From positions 1 through 21,164 of the forward strand of contig CAZDUZ010000013.1 in assembly GCA_964508755.1 (NCBI GenBank): a stretch of DNA of 21,164 nt. Direction: 5' to 3'. The notes under the pieces were generated by a model. The model was not told where the DNA came from and made no database searches. It worked only from the letters and a program-made list of their open reading frames with translations. Shown in pieces: positions 20,755 to 21,164 of this stretch; the stretch's first letter is position 1; the number at the start of each line of letters is the position of its first letter. A program made the translations under genes and the position numbers. The DNA is from CAZDUZ01 sp964508755 (GTDB lineage Bacteria; Patescibacteriota; Dojkabacteria; SC72; JAFGCJ01).

Positions 20755-21164
20755 CTACCTCCCCATCTTCCTCTTCGTCACGTACACTCCTGCACCCATA
20801 ATTCCCCCAGACATGAGCATCAACGGTAACACATTCTGCCCGGTATCCTGAAGGGACAAAAGACCTCCCGAAACCTCCACCGTAGAGAAGCTGACCCACC
20901 CCAAGTCGTCAGACCATGCGTAACCGGAAATGCCACCAGAGGAAAGTTCTACCTCGACATCGCTGTTGTAGTTTGTGAAATGCAGGTGCGTTCCGGTATT
21001 CGATGTATACGCCTGTCCCGAGAGCTTGCCCGTGGTGAGGTTCACTTTTGCAGAATCAGCTTCTCCATTGTTGTCAAAGTCAACCCATCCAAGATCCTCA
21101 GACCACACGTGACCGGTAAGGTCACCGGTTGAGGAATCCACCTTGACATCACTATTGTACTGAT
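20755..21164 (-). CDS. Repeat-containing surface protein, C-terminal part with LPXTG-like tail (runs off right edge)
   Basis: The frame is open to the window edge, so the N-terminus is missing; a GTG at 21141 is inside the gene and not its start. Two copies of a repeat are visible: YNSDVKVDSSTGDLTG with HVWSEDLGWVDF, and YNSDVEVELSSGGISG with YAWSDDLGWVSF. These WSE/D-x-L/I-GW repeats are known from large surface proteins of Patescibacteria. The end is LQDTG, then a hydrophobic helix (NVLPLMLMSGGIMGAGVYV) and a basic tail (TKRKMGR), the three-part layout of a sortase signal, with Gln and Asp in place of the usual Pro-x. The protein is thus probably exported and attached to the envelope or membrane. 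Confidence 0.82.
   Translation of the reverse strand, partial: QYNSDVKVDSSTGDLTGHVWSEDLGWVDFDNNGEADSAKVNLTTGKLSGQAYTSNTGTHLHFTNYNSDVEVELSSGGISGYAWSDDLGWVSFSTVEVSGGLLSLQDTGQNVLPLMLMSGGIMGAGVYVTKRKMGR

Noticed and set aside
1..21164. UGA recoded as glycine
   Set aside because: Several well-supported genes end at TGA at the expected protein length, and no family member needs read-through of TGA.

Overview
The window looks like a chromosomal stretch of a Candidate Phyla Radiation (Patescibacteria) bacterium, possibly close to Peregrinibacteria. This is an inference. It rests on the many small lone genes without housekeeping operons, the single-pass or tail-anchored surface proteins, a tRNA without encoded CCA, moderate GC with weak or absent Shine-Dalgarno sequences at most starts, and tRNA-associated palindromic repeats. 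UGA acts as a stop (for example at the ends of the HAD and radical SAM genes), so this is not the UGA=Gly code of Gracilibacteria/SR1.

Layout. Positions 1-3300 hold a glycan-themed segment: the N-terminal part of a clan GH-A glycosidase running off the left edge, a 161-aa companion, a small zinc-ribbon protein, and a membrane-anchored beta-propeller protein ending in a type I dockerin. Positions 3450-4030 hold a GC-rich gene of GlcG/HbpS type with an unusually strong ribosome binding site and a long stem-loop behind it. Positions 4089-6567 hold a HAD phosphatase, two small unknown proteins, a membrane-anchored DUF2726 protein and a MazG-like protein. Positions 6568-8200 are a repeat-rich zone around a JAMM-domain gene, ending in tRNA-Ser(UGA). 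Positions 8391-11831 carry, all on the minus strand, a Tic20/DUF4870-like membrane protein, a GT2 glycosyltransferase, a membrane-anchored degenerate M23 protein and a conserved 170-aa protein of unknown function. Positions 11913-13600 show two paralogous MerR-type regulators pointing outward around a GlsB/YeaQ-type membrane protein and the decayed remains of a GH81 beta-1,3-glucanase. Positions 13649-18394 carry a methyltransferase, a trypsin-like membrane protease, a divergent small membrane protein overlapping a radical SAM/SPASM enzyme, and a DUF6498-like membrane protein. Positions 18514-20294 carry an unknown protein and a PHP phosphoesterase. A second repeat array follows at 20337-20652. 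The right edge holds the C-terminal end of a repeat surface protein with an LPXTG-like tail.

The most unusual structure is the repeat family at 6624-8111 and 20337-20652. Each better-preserved unit joins a tRNA 3'-end mimic (acceptor strand plus T-stem, with the T-loop replaced by about 35 nt) to hairpins whose stems differ completely between units while pairing and flanks are kept. One unit abuts the real tRNA-Ser gene and shares its last bases. Protein functions are mostly lone activities; the only shared theme I can defend is extracellular polysaccharide and envelope work (GH-A, propeller-dockerin, GH81 remnant, GT2, M23-like, S1 protease, sorting-signal protein).
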